From JAAYBY01 sp964465385 (GTDB taxonomy: Bacteria; Bacillota; Clostridia; Saccharofermentanales; UBA5734), in the NCBI GenBank assembly GCA_964465385.1, contig CAYXIM010000095.1, positions 1 through 5,455 of the forward strand: a stretch of DNA of 5,455 nucleotides, given 5' to 3'. Made by a program: the position numbers and the translations under genes. Numbering within the stretch: the stretch's first letter is position 1; each line of letters opens with the position of its first letter. Below, in pieces: positions 5,340 to 5,455 of the stretch. The notes below the pieces were generated by a model. It saw nothing but the letters and a program-made list of their open reading frames with translations, did not search any database and was not told the DNA's origin.

Positions 5340-5368
5340 AGCTTAACATAGCTTGAGCCAAAAATCAA
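5340..5368 (-). promoter_or_regulatory. Promoter candidate for rpmB
   Basis: On the minus strand, TTGATT (5368 to 5363) is followed after exactly 17 bases by TAAGCT (5345 to 5340), and TGT before the -10 gives an extended -10 element. Initiation near 5333 would leave a leader of about 33 bases containing the strong Shine-Dalgarno sequence. The -10 is imperfect, so support comes mainly from spacing and position. Confidence 0.45.
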
Positions 5369-5390
5369 GAAAATTGTCGCCAGACCGTCC

Positions 5391-5455
5391 TCATGCTTCT
5401 GTCTGAGCAGGCAGCGGCTGCTGGGCCACGGCCAAGGCGGGAGCCGGCGTGACCG
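5391..5455 (-). CDS. Possible C-terminal end of an upstream minus-strand gene
   Basis: One minus-strand frame runs open from the window edge to a TGA (5393 to 5391), encoding 20 residues rich in proline, alanine and glutamine and ending PLPAQTEA. The stop falls 22 bases before the rpmB -35 candidate, where a preceding gene might end. The piece is too short to identify or to separate from chance; other frames over these bases are stopped or less protein-like. No terminator follows it. The protein is not recognised. Confidence 0.3.
   Translation of the reverse strand, partial: VTPAPALAVAQQPLPAQTEA

Overview
The window carries six readable protein genes in a housekeeping-type chromosomal stretch of a Bacillota bacterium, most likely a clostridial lineage of moderately high GC. 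Three features point there: a DnaD-domain replication protein next to a DnaC/DnaI-type helicase loader, strong AGGAGG-type ribosome binding sites, and a short L28 with two CxxC pairs. A run of ten Ns shows that this is a scaffolded draft or metagenome assembly. I see no mobile element, CRISPR array, tRNA or rRNA.

Layout. Positions 1-124 hold a strong hairpin terminator (57-88) for an unseen upstream unit, with an extended -10 promoter directly against it. Next come two plus-strand genes forming a replication-initiation pair: a DnaD/DnaB-type protein (125-1201, GTG start) and a zinc-motif AAA+ helicase loader (1225-2232). A mannose-6-phosphate isomerase gene (2234-3337, minus) converges on the loader gene with one base between the stop codons. 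The intergenic region 3338-3551 holds the N gap, a perfect 19-bp direct repeat on either side of it, and candidate promoters in both directions. Then follow acpS (3552-3974, plus) and, overlapping it by 17 bp, a membrane-anchored SH3-like plus NlpC/P60-like protein (3958-5094). rpmB (5103-5300, minus) converges on that gene, and its likely terminator lies inside the end of the neighbour's coding sequence. The last 65 bases may be the C-terminal end of another minus-strand gene.

How the genes work together. The first pair would remodel the origin and load the replicative helicase. ManA links fructose-6-phosphate to mannose-6-phosphate. AcpS activates acyl carrier protein for lipid synthesis and appears co-transcribed with the envelope protein. 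L28 is a ribosomal protein. The most unusual item is the envelope protein: its C-terminal domain follows the NlpC/P60 fold pattern, but the positions of all three catalytic residues appear substituted, which suggests a non-catalytic wall-binding or regulatory protein. I do not see a clearly new multi-gene system here; the other points of interest are compact regulatory arrangements and a questionable assembly join.
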